NCBI RefSeq assembly: GCF_001598415.1
Contig: NZ_BCYX01000020.1
Coordinates: 1 to 64,000, forward strand
DNA length: 64,000 bases
Origin: Sphingomonas mali NBRC 15500
GTDB taxonomy: Bacteria; Pseudomonadota; Alphaproteobacteria; Sphingomonadales; Sphingomonadaceae
Direction: 5' to 3'
Shown: in pieces, positions 52,606 through 63,041 of the stretch
Layout of the letters: each line of letters starts with the position of its first letter
Numbering within the stretch: position 1 is the stretch's first letter
The notes under the pieces: generated by a model
Database searches by the model: none
What the model saw: only the letters and a program-made list of their open reading frames with translations
Told to the model about the DNA's origin: nothing
Translations under genes and position numbers: made by a program

Positions 52606-53304
52606 GTGGCCGACGGATCCAAAACCGCCATCAGCTGGCACGATTCGATCGCGCCGGCGTTTCGCGACGGATATGTCCGGTCACGCGGATTCCGCGATCG
52701 CTTGCGCGCCTGGGGTACGCTGATCGAGCGGTATGCCCGACCGGGCGACCAGGTGATCGATGCGGGGTGCGGGGCGGGCACCTTGTCGTTTGAGGCGGCG
52801 AGGATCGCGGCGCATGTCGACGGCATCGACGGCGCTGAACGGATGATCGACCTGGCGCGCGCCGACGCCGACGAGCGGGGGATAACGAATGTCTCGTTCG
52901 AGGTGGCGTTGTTCGAAACATTGTCGGATCGCGCGGGGCGATACGATCTAGCGCTGTGTTCAAGCGTGCTCGAATATCTCCCCGATCTCGCGACCGAGAT
53001 CACTCGACTGGCGGCCTTGCTCCGCCCGGGTGGCCGGCTGATCTTATCGCTGCCCAACGGACGGTCGCACTATCGCCGATTCGAAGCGCTTGCCTGGCGA
53101 CTGACCCGGCGGCCGCGCTACTATCGCCATGTCCGCCATGTGCCGGCCTCGACCGAGGTGCGCGAGATCCTGCGGAGGCTCGGCCTTAATGTGCTGGAGA
53201 CGGTCTATTATGCCGACCCGCCGTTGCCGCGGTTCGTCAACCATCTAGTCGGCGGTCCGCGTTACCGCAAGACCATGTTCGCGATGGTTGCGGCGCGCGA
53301 TTGA
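52606..53304 (+). CDS. Class I SAM-dependent methyltransferase
   Basis: 232 residues from GTG 52606, with AGGGAG upstream. Motif I is VIDAGCGAGTLSFEAARIA, then VDGIDGAERMIDLARADAD, YDLALCSSVLEYLPDL and LLRPGGRLILSLPNGRS. The C-terminal part (ALAWRLTRRPRYYRHVRH) is basic. It resembles methyltransferases of polysaccharide clusters, but the substrate is not evident. It stands alone between the terminator and the minus-strand exopolysaccharide operon. Confidence 0.82.
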   Translation: MADGSKTAISWHDSIAPAFRDGYVRSRGFRDRLRAWGTLIERYARPGDQVIDAGCGAGTLSFEAARIAAHVDGIDGAERMIDLARADADERGITNVSFEVALFETLSDRAGRYDLALCSSVLEYLPDLATEITRLAALLRPGGRLILSLPNGRSHYRRFEALAWRLTRRPRYYRHVRHVPASTEVREILRRLGLNVLETVYYADPPLPRFVNHLVGGPRYRKTMFAMVAARD

Positions 53305-53336
53305 CGGTCTGATTCGCGTCAAGAGCGAACGGGCAG

Positions 53337-54584
53337 TCAGCGCAACCGTGCGATGGCAAGGCCGTCGACATAAAGCGCTAGGGTGTCGAACGTCGCGTCG
53401 CGTGCGGCTCCCATCAGCGCCAGCTGTTGCTGATCGCATTTGGCTGGCACGTCGAATTCGATTGCGTAATGACCGAGTTGGCCGGGCAGCGGGTTGAGCG
53501 GCGCGGTACCAAGCACGCCGGTGGCGCCCTTGGTCATGCAGAGGATCGACCAGCGGAAGACGCCCGCGTCGATCGCATCCTCCGCAAAGACCCGTCCCGC
53601 GAATCGATAATGGCCGGCGGGCAGAACCAGTTCCTGGTTGGCGAAGACGGTGTCGCGCTCGCCTGAATAGGAGACATAGAGCGCGCTACCCATGCCCTCC
53701 GGACCCGTGGTTCGATCGGCGTAGACGCCGTCGGCAGGGTAGAGGCGCCACCCGAACGGCGGCGACACATCGAGCCCGGCAAAATCTCCTTCGCGCAGCG
53801 GACCTTTACCCGCCGATCGTGCGCCGGGCGGCAGCAGCGCGACCCATTGCGCGAAAAGCTGGGTCGGCGACAGCCGATCGGCTACCTTGATGAAATAGGG
53901 GTCGAGCTCTTCCTTGCTTGCCGGCGAGCCGATCGCCTTCAGCCGAGTCAACAGCGCCAGGGTTGCATCTGGATGGGGACTGTCGCTGCCGAGCCGCGTG
54001 AGAAACGTGCTGCGCCAATATGGCCGCGTGGCGAGCACACGCGCCAACGGATCGATGATCCTGGGGTCGCGGGTCAGCGCGATCAGCGCGGGAAGAATGA
54101 CCGGCCAATTCTGGTCGTCCTGGCGGAGCAGGATGTCCGCTTCGGTCACGGCCGGCGCGACTTCGTTGGTGCGGAACTGATAATCGAGCAGCCAGGCATG
54201 GGTCAGGTAATCGCGCAGCGACAGCCGCGCGGCGATATCGAGCAGCTTGGCCGCGCCTTTCTCGTCGTCGTTCGACGCGGCGATGATGCCAATGTTGCGG
54301 AGCGCCACAACCTCATAGGGCGAATGTTCGAGGATCCGCTTGCTGTCGGCGGCGAGCTTCGCCGCCGGCGCACCGAGCTCGACCGTTTTCAGCCGTTCAT
54401 TGGCATCCACGCTGAGCGCATTGGTGTTGGTAGGATCGATGCGAATCGCGAGATTGGCGGTTTCCGGCGTGGCGAGCAGGAACGCCAGCCCCGATCGCAG
54501 CGTGAAGGCTCCGGCGACGAGCGCAAGCGTCAGCGCGACGACGCGAACGGTCATTGTGCCGCGGCGCAGGGATATCATTGCCAT
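53337..54584 (-). CDS. Hypothetical membrane-anchored protein of the exopolysaccharide operon
   Basis: 415 residues. A helix near 12-40 (VRVVALTLALVAGAFTLRSG) anchors it, and the rest is predicted periplasmic. The middle has TPR-like helical pairs (NTNALSVDANERLKTVELG, NIGIIAASNDDEKGAAKLL, LTHAWLLDYQFRTNEVAP). The C-terminal domain looks beta-rich (GWRLYPADGVYADRTTG, ELVLPAGHYRFAGRVFAED). No family is recognised. The start is uncertain (ATG 54584, 54578 or 54554). It is the last gene after the Wzc-like gene, 19 bp downstream of it. Confidence 0.6.
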   Translation of the reverse strand: MAMISLRRGTMTVRVVALTLALVAGAFTLRSGLAFLLATPETANLAIRIDPTNTNALSVDANERLKTVELGAPAAKLAADSKRILEHSPYEVVALRNIGIIAASNDDEKGAAKLLDIAARLSLRDYLTHAWLLDYQFRTNEVAPAVTEADILLRQDDQNWPVILPALIALTRDPRIIDPLARVLATRPYWRSTFLTRLGSDSPHPDATLALLTRLKAIGSPASKEELDPYFIKVADRLSPTQLFAQWVALLPPGARSAGKGPLREGDFAGLDVSPPFGWRLYPADGVYADRTTGPEGMGSALYVSYSGERDTVFANQELVLPAGHYRFAGRVFAEDAIDAGVFRWSILCMTKGATGVLGTAPLNPLPGQLGHYAIEFDVPAKCDQQQLALMGAARDATFDTLALYVDGLAIARLR

Positions 54585-54603
54585 TATGCGCCCGCCTCGG
54601 GGC

Positions 54604-56832
54604 TCAGCCCGTCACGCGTTTCATGAAGCCGATCCGCTTGTCGCCATAATCGTAATTATAGCCATAATCGTAGCCGATCTTCTTGGCGTCGAACTTGGTC
54701 AGCACCGCGCCGAGGATATTGGCATGGACGTCGGCAAGGCGGCGCAGCGACACGCGCGCGGTACGCGTATGGGTGTTGCGCGCGGCGATCACGAACATCG
54801 TCGCTTCCGCATAGCTCGCTATCAACGGCGCGTCGGCAAGGCCGAGCACCGGCGGGCCGTCGACGACGACATGGTCATAGCCCTCTTTGAGCAGCCGCTC
54901 GAAAGTCTGCGACAGGTTGGAGCCGGCCAGCAACTCGGCAGGGTTGGGCGGGATCGGCCCCGAACTTATGATCCACAGACGATCGACCGGGCCCTTGCGG
55001 ATATAGGTGTCGATGTCGGTCGCGCCGGCAAGGATGTTGGTGAGCCCACCGGTATTGGCGAAACCCATCATCTTGTGCACCGACGGGTTGCGCAAATCGG
55101 CGTCGATCAGGATCGTCTTCTTGCCAAGTGACGCGAAATTGCGCGCCACCGCCATTGCCGTGGTCGACTTGCCTTCGGACGGCCGCGAGCTCGTCACGAA
55201 CAGGACGCGCGGCGCACCCTTGCTGGTGGTGAGCCGGAGCGCGGTCTGGAGTGATAGATAGGCTTCGGCCAGTGGCGTCTTGCTGTCCTCGAGCAGATCG
55301 ATCGAGACGTCCGAATCGGGCACGCGCGGTACGCTGCCCAACAGAGGAACGCCCAGCTTCCGCTCGAGGTCGTGCGGCGCGATGATCGACTCGTCGAGCT
55401 GTTCGAGGATGAACGCGACCGCGCCACCGACCAGTGTGCCGAGCAAGAGCCCAAGCAGAAGGTTCATCGAGGTGCGCGGCGTTACCGGGCTGCCCGACGG
55501 GAGCGCCGTATCCACTACCGAGACATTATTGGTCCCGACGCCACCGGCGATGCCGATTTCCTTGTAGCGCTGGAGCAGCGCGTCATAGAGCGCGCGGTTG
55601 GTGTCGGCGTCGCGCTGCAGCGTGTTGTATTGGACGGTGCGACCGCGCAGATCGATCACATTGTTCTTGAGCTTGTCGACTTGTCCTTGAAGTTCGGACT
55701 GGCGCTGCGCCGCCGCCTGATAGGCGGCGCGAAGCGAATCGAGCACCACGCCACCCTGCTTGCCGAGCTGCCGGTCGAGTTCGGTGATCTGCTGGCGAAG
55801 CGCGACCATCTGCGGATAGTCCGACCGGAATTGCGCCGACAGACGTTGGTATTCGGCCTGTAACTGCGAACGCTGGCTGCGCAGCGAGACGACAGTGCTG
55901 TCCTGCAAACTCTCGGGCGCGTTCAAGCCCTGGCTGCGCGCTGCCTGCTGGTAGTGCGATTCGGCTTGTGCGCGATCGATCTTGGCGGCGTTGAGGGCGT
56001 CGTTGAGCGCGCGCAGGTCGGTCGATTCGACCGACGCACCGTTGGATGCATCCTGGTCCTTGCTCGACGTACCGTTCTCGTAATTGATGATTCGCTGCTG
56101 GCCGGCATAGGCGACCAGCGCGCGTTCGGACGCCTCGAGCTTCTGGCGCGTGTTTTCGATCTGCTGCTGCAGGAACTGGCGCGCATAAGCGGTCGCCTGG
56201 AATCGGCGATTGAGATTGGAGGCGATGAAGTTCTTGGCGATCGAATTGACGATCGTCGCCGACAGTGCCGGATCCGGACTGTCGACGCTGAGCTGGACCA
56301 GGCTCGACCCGCGGAGTGGTTCGACCGTCAAATGTCCCATCAACAGCCGCGCGGCGGTCAGTTCGCGACGCTTGCGATCGCCGCCGAGCGCGCCGGCCGG
56401 CGGCTTCTTGCCGGTATAACCGTAAAGAAAGGTCGGATTGTCGGCGAGACGCAGCGACGCGACAGTTTGTTCGGCCAGCGCGCGGCTACGCAGCAGCCCA
56501 TATTGCGTTTGGTAGAATTCTTGGGCGACCGCCGCCTGGCGGGGTTGGGCATCGTCGGTGTTGACCACCCGTGCCGCCTCGCGCGCAATCTCCATCGATC
56601 CGGTCGAGCGATACAGTTTTACCGTCGTCGCATTGACGAACACCGCCGCCAGCACGCCCGCGACAATGATCGCCAACACAATCCAGCGCTGCCGAACCAG
56701 TATCTGGAGATACTGAGTCAGCGGGCTTTCCGCGTCCTGCTGCTGCAGGAAATGCTCGAGCGCGAGCCGCGCGTCGGGGCCGCGATCCGCCGCGGGGCCG
56801 CCGAGATCGAGCGGAAGGGTATTGGTTACCAA
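54604..56832 (-). CDS. Polysaccharide co-polymerase and tyrosine autokinase (Wzc/GumC-like)
   Basis: 742 residues. The N-terminal Wzz domain has a first helix near 48-68, a long coiled-coil periplasmic part and a second helix near 440-460. The BY-kinase domain has Walker A SSRPSEGKSTTAMAVA near residue 550, the A' motif TILIDADLRNPSVH and Walker B VVVDGPPVLG near 658. The tail GYDYGYNYDYGDKRIGF carries the Tyr cluster that is autophosphorylated. It controls chain length and export with Wza. Wzz and kinase are fused, as in proteobacterial Wzc. It starts 9 bp after the Wza-like gene. Confidence 0.92.
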   Translation of the reverse strand: MVTNTLPLDLGGPAADRGPDARLALEHFLQQQDAESPLTQYLQILVRQRWIVLAIIVAGVLAAVFVNATTVKLYRSTGSMEIAREAARVVNTDDAQPRQAAVAQEFYQTQYGLLRSRALAEQTVASLRLADNPTFLYGYTGKKPPAGALGGDRKRRELTAARLLMGHLTVEPLRGSSLVQLSVDSPDPALSATIVNSIAKNFIASNLNRRFQATAYARQFLQQQIENTRQKLEASERALVAYAGQQRIINYENGTSSKDQDASNGASVESTDLRALNDALNAAKIDRAQAESHYQQAARSQGLNAPESLQDSTVVSLRSQRSQLQAEYQRLSAQFRSDYPQMVALRQQITELDRQLGKQGGVVLDSLRAAYQAAAQRQSELQGQVDKLKNNVIDLRGRTVQYNTLQRDADTNRALYDALLQRYKEIGIAGGVGTNNVSVVDTALPSGSPVTPRTSMNLLLGLLLGTLVGGAVAFILEQLDESIIAPHDLERKLGVPLLGSVPRVPDSDVSIDLLEDSKTPLAEAYLSLQTALRLTTSKGAPRVLFVTSSRPSEGKSTTAMAVARNFASLGKKTILIDADLRNPSVHKMMGFANTGGLTNILAGATDIDTYIRKGPVDRLWIISSGPIPPNPAELLAGSNLSQTFERLLKEGYDHVVVDGPPVLGLADAPLIASYAEATMFVIAARNTHTRTARVSLRRLADVHANILGAVLTKFDAKKIGYDYGYNYDYGDKRIGFMKRVTG

Positions 56833-56841
56833 GGGAGAGCC

Positions 56842-57546
56842 TTATCTTGTGATCTGATAGAAGATGCCGAGGGCCGGCGCGACGGAGATGAGATCCTTGA
56901 AAAGTTGTCGGCCGGAGTTGTTGCCGATCACGATGATGTCGTTGCCGTAGATTTGCGGATCGGTCGCGCGCGCGCCGCGGATGTCCTTGATGTTGAACCG
57001 CGCAACCATCTTTTGACCGTTGACCGTGCGGAACACCACCGCCTCGCTCAGCCGCGCATAATCCGATGGGCCGCCCGAGGCGGCGACCATGCGGAGCAGG
57101 GTGGTGCGGCCGACGACAGGATATTGTCCGGGCCGGATTACGCTGCCTTCGACGGTGACCAACGCGCTCACCGCTTCGGTGACGGAAACCGCCACCTGGG
57201 GGTTGCGGACGTAGCGCTGATTGAGCGCGGCTGCGATCTTGCTTGCGAGCGAATTGGGCGTCTCACCGATCGCCTTGACCTGGCCGATCAGCGGCATGGT
57301 CAAATTGCCTGCGCCATCGACCTGCGTGGCGGTCGTCAGGTCGGGTACACCGAACACGGTGATGTTCAGCTTGTCGAGCGGCCCGATGCGATAATCCGCC
57401 TGGTCGCGTGTCATGTCCTCGACCGACGGGACCGGAAGCGAGGTTTCCGGTTTTGCCGCGGCCGCGCTCTCCGGCTTGTAATTGGGACCTGCGCATGCGC
57501 TCAGGCCAACCGCGAGCGCGCACACCACGATAAGCTTACGAGTAAT
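56842..57546 (-). CDS. Polysaccharide export outer-membrane lipoprotein (Wza/GumB-like)
   Basis: About 234 residues. The poly_export domain begins YRIGPLDKLNITVFGVPDL, then TQVDGAGNLTMPLIGQVKA, and the SLBB-like repeats VTVEGSVIRPGQYPV and YGNDIIVIGN follow. With the start at ATT 57546 the N-terminus would be MTRKLIVVCALAVGLSAC, a textbook lipoprotein signal. GGGAGG lies 5 bases before that ATT, and the overlap with the upstream stop would be 11 bp. ATG 57600 or 57615 are in-frame alternatives that add an unusually long n-region and a larger overlap. The protein forms the export pore. Confidence 0.87.
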   Translation of the reverse strand: MTRKLIVVCALAVGLSACAGPNYKPESAAAAKPETSLPVPSVEDMTRDQADYRIGPLDKLNITVFGVPDLTTATQVDGAGNLTMPLIGQVKAIGETPNSLASKIAAALNQRYVRNPQVAVSVTEAVSALVTVEGSVIRPGQYPVVGRTTLLRMVAASGGPSDYARLSEAVVFRTVNGQKMVARFNIKDIRGARATDPQIYGNDIIVIGNNSGRQLFKDLISVAPALGIFYQITR

Positions 57547-59008
57547 GTTCGCCTCCCTGCGCCGCGAGTCCGCGGTCGATTGCCCTGACGGGTACCACAT
57601 CCTGATTTTGCCCATATACCCCAAAAGCGTCCTCGCCCAAATCGCGGCGCGATCTCGAACGGCTCGCCTCGGCTTCCTCCGGGACGGTCAGGAACGCGGC
57701 GAGAAAACCGAATATGCAGGCAATCGTTCCCGTCCGCATCGGATAATCGCCCATGCCGTGCGCCATGATCATCGTCATGAACAGCGCCGCCGTGGCTTGT
57801 TGCCGCCGCTGGCGCGAGGAATCGTCGCCGCGATACCAGATGCGGACGACACGGAAAACGAACCAGGCGAGGAACGCCAGGATCAGCAACATGCCGACCA
57901 GGCCGCCTTCGATTGCGACCTGCAAATAATCCTGGTGCGCCTGATTCCAATAACCGAAGCTCAGTTCGCTGGCCCGTTCGTAGCTCTTGTACACCGGCTC
58001 GAAGCTGCCGAGGCCCGAACCGAATGGAAAGAAGTCGCGCGCGACATGGGCAAACTGCGGCAATATACCGATCCGTTCCTGCGTGCCGGCGTCGATCTGA
58101 AAGCGATCCGACAAGACGCGGCCGCTGAGCACCAGTCCCAAGCCGCCGGCGAGCGCCAGCGTCACGACGGCGGAGCCGCCCAGCACATAGCTGCGCTTCA
58201 AACCAATCCGCTCTAGCGGAAGCATCGCCAGCCCGCTGAGCAGCCCGACTACGGAAAAAATTGCGCCGGCGCGTGAACTCGTTCCGGCGATGCCGAACAA
58301 CAGCACGCAGATCGCCAGTCCGCACGCGACCGCTGCTGGCGCGGGGATGCGACCGCTGACCGTCATCGCGTCGGCCAGCCAGGCAAGCGCGATGACGATC
58401 GCGCCCGCCAGAAACAGCGCCAGATGGTTGGCGTTGGAAAAGAAGCCGACGCTCGAATCGTCGTTGGTCACTTGATAGAAATAGAACGGGCTGCCGGCCC
58501 CCATTGTCAGCTGGAGGAGCCCGAGGGTCGCGCTGGCGAGCGCCAGCAACAGCATCGCCCGCAACACCACGACGCGACCCGCATAATCGAGATGCTTGCC
58601 GAGCAGCCAGGCGGCAAGCGGCACGACCAGCGCGAGCAGGAAGTCGAGTGTCCGGCTGGGCGACAGGCTGATCGGCAGCCACGGTCTATCGCCCAAGGCG
58701 GTATAGACCTGTTGCGCGAGCCCGCGACCGGGCAGCGCGGTCCAGACCGACCAGGGGAGCGGAATGAGCTGGATCAGCGGCAGCGCGAACAGCACCGCCC
58801 AGAAGAACAGCGCGCCGCGCTCCACGCGGAGCGGCGACCGGTTGCGCGGCCAGAACAGATAGACGATCGCCACCAGCGCCGCGAGCCGAGGCAGCATCGT
58901 CGTCCCGACCTCGTAGCGCGTCGCTCCACCGAACAGAACAGCGACGCCCATCAGCGCGAGCGCCGCATAAAGCGTCTGCGGCCGGTTGGTGCTGAACGGG
59001 TTGGGCAA
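57536..59008 (-). CDS. O-antigen ligase/polymerase-like membrane protein (Wzy/WaaL family)
   Basis: About 490 residues with some ten transmembrane helices. The characteristic periplasmic segment is DFFPFGSGLGSFEPVYKSYE, then GYWNQAHQDYLQVAIEGG with the conserved His. Upstream SSVGFFSNANHLALFLAG is also family-typical (GFFxNxNH). It polymerises or ligates lipid-linked repeat units. TTG 59008 after GGAGGAAG is my choice; earlier frames are Arg/Ala-rich and unlikely. It heads the Wza-Wzc operon. Confidence 0.87.
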   Translation of the reverse strand: MPNPFSTNRPQTLYAALALMGVAVLFGGATRYEVGTTMLPRLAALVAIVYLFWPRNRSPLRVERGALFFWAVLFALPLIQLIPLPWSVWTALPGRGLAQQVYTALGDRPWLPISLSPSRTLDFLLALVVPLAAWLLGKHLDYAGRVVVLRAMLLLALASATLGLLQLTMGAGSPFYFYQVTNDDSSVGFFSNANHLALFLAGAIVIALAWLADAMTVSGRIPAPAAVACGLAICVLLFGIAGTSSRAGAIFSVVGLLSGLAMLPLERIGLKRSYVLGGSAVVTLALAGGLGLVLSGRVLSDRFQIDAGTQERIGILPQFAHVARDFFPFGSGLGSFEPVYKSYERASELSFGYWNQAHQDYLQVAIEGGLVGMLLILAFLAWFVFRVVRIWYRGDDSSRQRRQQATAALFMTMIMAHGMGDYPMRTGTIACIFGFLAAFLTVPEEAEASRSRSRRDLGEDAFGVYGQNQDVVPVRAIDRGLAAQGGEHYS

Positions 59009-59175
59009 ACTTCCTCCGGTACAGTCGGTCTGTCGTTGCCGCGGTCGTGCCCGCGAAGTCGAGGCCCTAGCGACTGCCGCGCTCGCTGCCAAGCTTGGCG
59101 CGCGGCATCCGCGAAGGGGTTGCTTTTGACCGTGCGCGGGTTACCCGGGCTGCGACCCGTCCGTCGGCGGCGTAG

Positions 59176-60254
<1,079 letters not shown>

Positions 60255-60255
<1 letters not shown>

Positions 60256-61367
60256 TGACGGCCGCGCCGCGCGGTCGGCGGATGCTGATGCTGTTGACCG
60301 ACGCGTGGGGCGGGCATGGCGGCATTGCGCTCTACAATCGCGACGTGATCGAGGCGATGTGCCTCGATCCGACGATCGATCAGGTGGTGGCGCTGCCGCG
60401 CGTCGCGAAATTGCCGCTGACCGGCGATTTGCCAGCCAAGCTCGATTTCGACCTGTCCGCGCTGGGCGGGTTCGGCGCCTATGTCCGCGCGGTGATGCGG
60501 GCGATGCGGCGCGGGCGCTATGATCTGGTCTATTGCGCACACCTCAATCTGTTGCCGCTGGCGCGTGTGGTCGCGACGTTGCTCGGAAAGCCGCTCGTTC
60601 TCGCGATCTTTGGCATCGACGCTTGGGAGCCGAGCACGCGGGCCTTGTCGCGGCGACTGGCACGCTCGGCCGATCACGTCATGTCGATCAGCCAGGTGAC
60701 GCTCGATCGCTTCCGCTCCTGGGCACCGTACTCCGATACGGCGACGACGTTGATGCCCAACGCGATTCATCTCGACGAGTTCGCGCTGGGACCGAAGAAT
60801 CCCGATCTCGAGGCCCGCTACGGGCTCCAGGGACGCAAGGTGTTGATGACCTTCGGCCGGTTGGCAGGAAGTGAGCGCTACAAGGGATTCGACGCGGTGC
60901 TCGACGCGCTTCCCGCGATCGTCGAACAGCGCCCGGACGTCAGCTACGTCATCGCCGGCGACGGCAGCGACCGCGCGCGGCTGGAGGATAAGGCGCGTGA
61001 CCTGGGGATGGCGGATCACGTCGTCTTCACCGGAATGGTCCGCGAGGAAGAGAAAGCCGATCATTACCGGCTTGCCGACGTCTATGTCATGCCAAGTCGC
61101 GGCGAAGGGTTCGGCTTCGTCCTGCTCGAGGCGATGGCCTGCGGCATCCCGTCGATCGGCAGCACGCGCGACGGCACGCGCGAGGCGATGCGCGAGGGAC
61201 TGCTCGGGCTGATCGTCGATCCGCTCGATCGGCAGGCAATAGTCGATGCGGTGATCGCCAGCCTGGACAGGCCGCGCGCCATTCCCGACGGCCTCGATTA
61301 TTTCGCTTTCCCGGCCTTCGCCCAGCGGCTCGCGTCGATGACGGGCGCGCTGATGGCGTCGGCATGA
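60255..61367 (+). CDS. Glycosyltransferase family 4 protein
   Basis: 370 residues. An N-terminal GT-B fold begins MLMLLTDAWGGHGGIALYNRD. The C-terminal donor domain has LMTFGRLAGSERYKGFDAVLDAL, YVIAGDGSDR and the E7E motif PSRGEGFGFVLLEAMACGIPSIG. It probably uses a GDP- or UDP-sugar to extend the repeat unit; a GDP-deoxyhexose made by the flanking genes is a natural guess. It overlaps both neighbours. Confidence 0.92.
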
Positions 61368-62326
61368 CCGTGCGGTCGGCGCTGATCTGGGGCGTTGGGG
61401 GCCAGGATGGCGCCTATCTGGCGCAACTGCTGCTCGACAAGAAGTATCGCGTGCACGGGACCAGCCGCGGCGGTACGATTCCCGACAATCTTCGTCGGCT
61501 GGATATTGCGGACAGGATCGAGCTACACACGGCCGATCCGTCCGATAGCACCCGAGTGATCGAGGTCGTTGCCGCTGCGGCGCCGGACGAGATCTATTTT
61601 CTCGCCGGACAAAGCTCGGTCGGGCGGTCGTTCGCCGAGCCCGCAGCGACCTTCGCGGGCGCGGCGCTGGGCTTGCTCAATGTGCTGGAAGCAGCGCGGC
61701 GGGCGGTACCCGATGCCGTGCTGCTGAATGCCGCGTCGGGCGATTGCTTCGGCGAAACTGTCGTGCCCGCGACCGAGCGGTCGCCGTTTCGTCCGCGCAG
61801 CCCCTATGCCGTCGCCAAGTGCAGCGCGCATTTGCTGATCGAGGCCAATCGCGTCGCGTACCGGCAGCGTGGATGTTCGGCATTCCTGTTTTCGCACGAA
61901 TCGCCGCTCAGGCCCGACAGCTTCGTCATCGGCAAGTTGATGGCGGCGATCCGCCGCTTCGCCGCGGGCGACCGCACGCCGCTCGAGCTCGGCGATCTCA
62001 GCGTGGTGCGCGACTGGGGCTGGGCACCCGACTATGTTGCCGCGATGTGGGCAATGCTCCAGCGCGAGACGCCCGAGGATCTGATCCTGGCCACCGGCAC
62101 CAGCATGCGATTGGAGGATTTCGTCGCCGCCGCTTTTGCGGCCATCGGTCTCGACTGGCGCAATCACGTGACGAGCGTGCCCGGCCTGCGCCGGCCCGCC
62201 GACATTGCCGAGCAGCACGCCGATCCGTCGCGCGCCGCCGAGTTGATCGGCTGGCGCGCGAGCGTTGCGGGGGAGGATCTGGTGAAGCGGCTGGTCGCCG
62301 AGGCCATTGCTTCGCCATCCACGTGA
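61364..62326 (+). CDS. GDP-mannose 4,6-dehydratase-like SDR paralogue with changed active-site residues
   Basis: 320 residues. Start [20 protein letters not shown] parallels GMD. The usual STSELFG active-site loop reads ASGDCFGE, replacing Thr by Ser and Glu by Asp, while SPYAVAKCSAHLL keeps Tyr/Lys. HESPLRPDSFVIGKL and the DWGWAPDYVAAMW end match GMD. It could be a dehydratase of altered specificity, a GDP-4-keto-6-deoxymannose reductase or an epimerase. It overlaps the glycosyltransferase stop by ATGA. Confidence 0.8.
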   Translation: MTVRSALIWGVGGQDGAYLAQLLLDKKYRVHGTSRGGTIPDNLRRLDIADRIELHTADPSDSTRVIEVVAAAAPDEIYFLAGQSSVGRSFAEPAATFAGAALGLLNVLEAARRAVPDAVLLNAASGDCFGETVVPATERSPFRPRSPYAVAKCSAHLLIEANRVAYRQRGCSAFLFSHESPLRPDSFVIGKLMAAIRRFAAGDRTPLELGDLSVVRDWGWAPDYVAAMWAMLQRETPEDLILATGTSMRLEDFVAAAFAAIGLDWRNHVTSVPGLRRPADIAEQHADPSRAAELIGWRASVAGEDLVKRLVAEAIASPST

Positions 62327-62329
62327 GCA

Positions 62330-63009
62330 TGTCGGCGGTGTAGATGCCGCCCTTGGTCGAGGCCATCTCGACCATCAGCCGGAATTTGATGCTCAGCCGG
62401 ATCATCTGCCACCGGACGTAGCGGACCGTGCTGACGACGCCGTGTGGGCGGGGGTCTGCGTTCGCGGAAATCGAAGCACTCGAACTCGTATAAGGCGATC
62501 TGGCGAAAGGCTGAGTGGGTGCAGGCGATCTCGTGAGTGATGTCCCAATAGCGCGTCTTCGATCCGAATGGTCACCCGGCATTGGGCGTCATTGCGACGA
62601 GGTAGTCGCTCGGCTTGAGCACCCGCGCCGCTCGTTCGAGCATGGGCGCCAGCAGCTGCTTGTCGATATGTTCGAGGATATTGAGCGCCATGATGCGATC
62701 GACGCTATTGTCGGCCACGCCCTGGAGATCTGTCGCGAGATCGGTGCCGAGGAAGGCCGCGCCCGGCAGGTGTGCGCGCGCCAACCCATTCTCGCCGCCC
62801 GACAGATTGATGCCGATAGCACTCACCGCCCCGCGCGACAGCGCGAACAGACAGCCTTCATCCGTGCCGGAGCAGAGATCGACCATTACCTCGCCTGGCT
62901 GCGCGCGCCAATCGCCGAGCAGGCGGCTGAGCGTCGCGGTCGCATTGGCCTTCATTTTCTCGATCAAGGCGGTGCACGATGAGGTCGTCTCGGAATATTG
63001 GTCGATCAC
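62330..63009 (-). pseudogene. Class I methyltransferase, decayed by an in-frame stop and a frameshift
   Basis: The 145-codon first part (GTG 63009) is an intact methyltransferase domain: MVDLCSGTDEGCLFALSRGA, SVDRIMALNILEHIDKQLL, RVLKPSDYLVAMTPNAG. A TGA at 62574-62572 stops it, but the same frame then reads PFGSKTRYWDITHE and IALYEFECFDFRERRPPP, which continues the family pattern. Around 62445-62455 the signal moves to another frame (HGVVSTVRYVRWQMIRLSIK, then MVEMASTKGGIYTADMLTWM) and meets the 3' end of the SDR gene without a proper stop. This is a decaying gene. Confidence 0.78.
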
Positions 63010-63041
63010 GCATTCCTGCGTGGCCGGCCCGGCGCCGTCGG

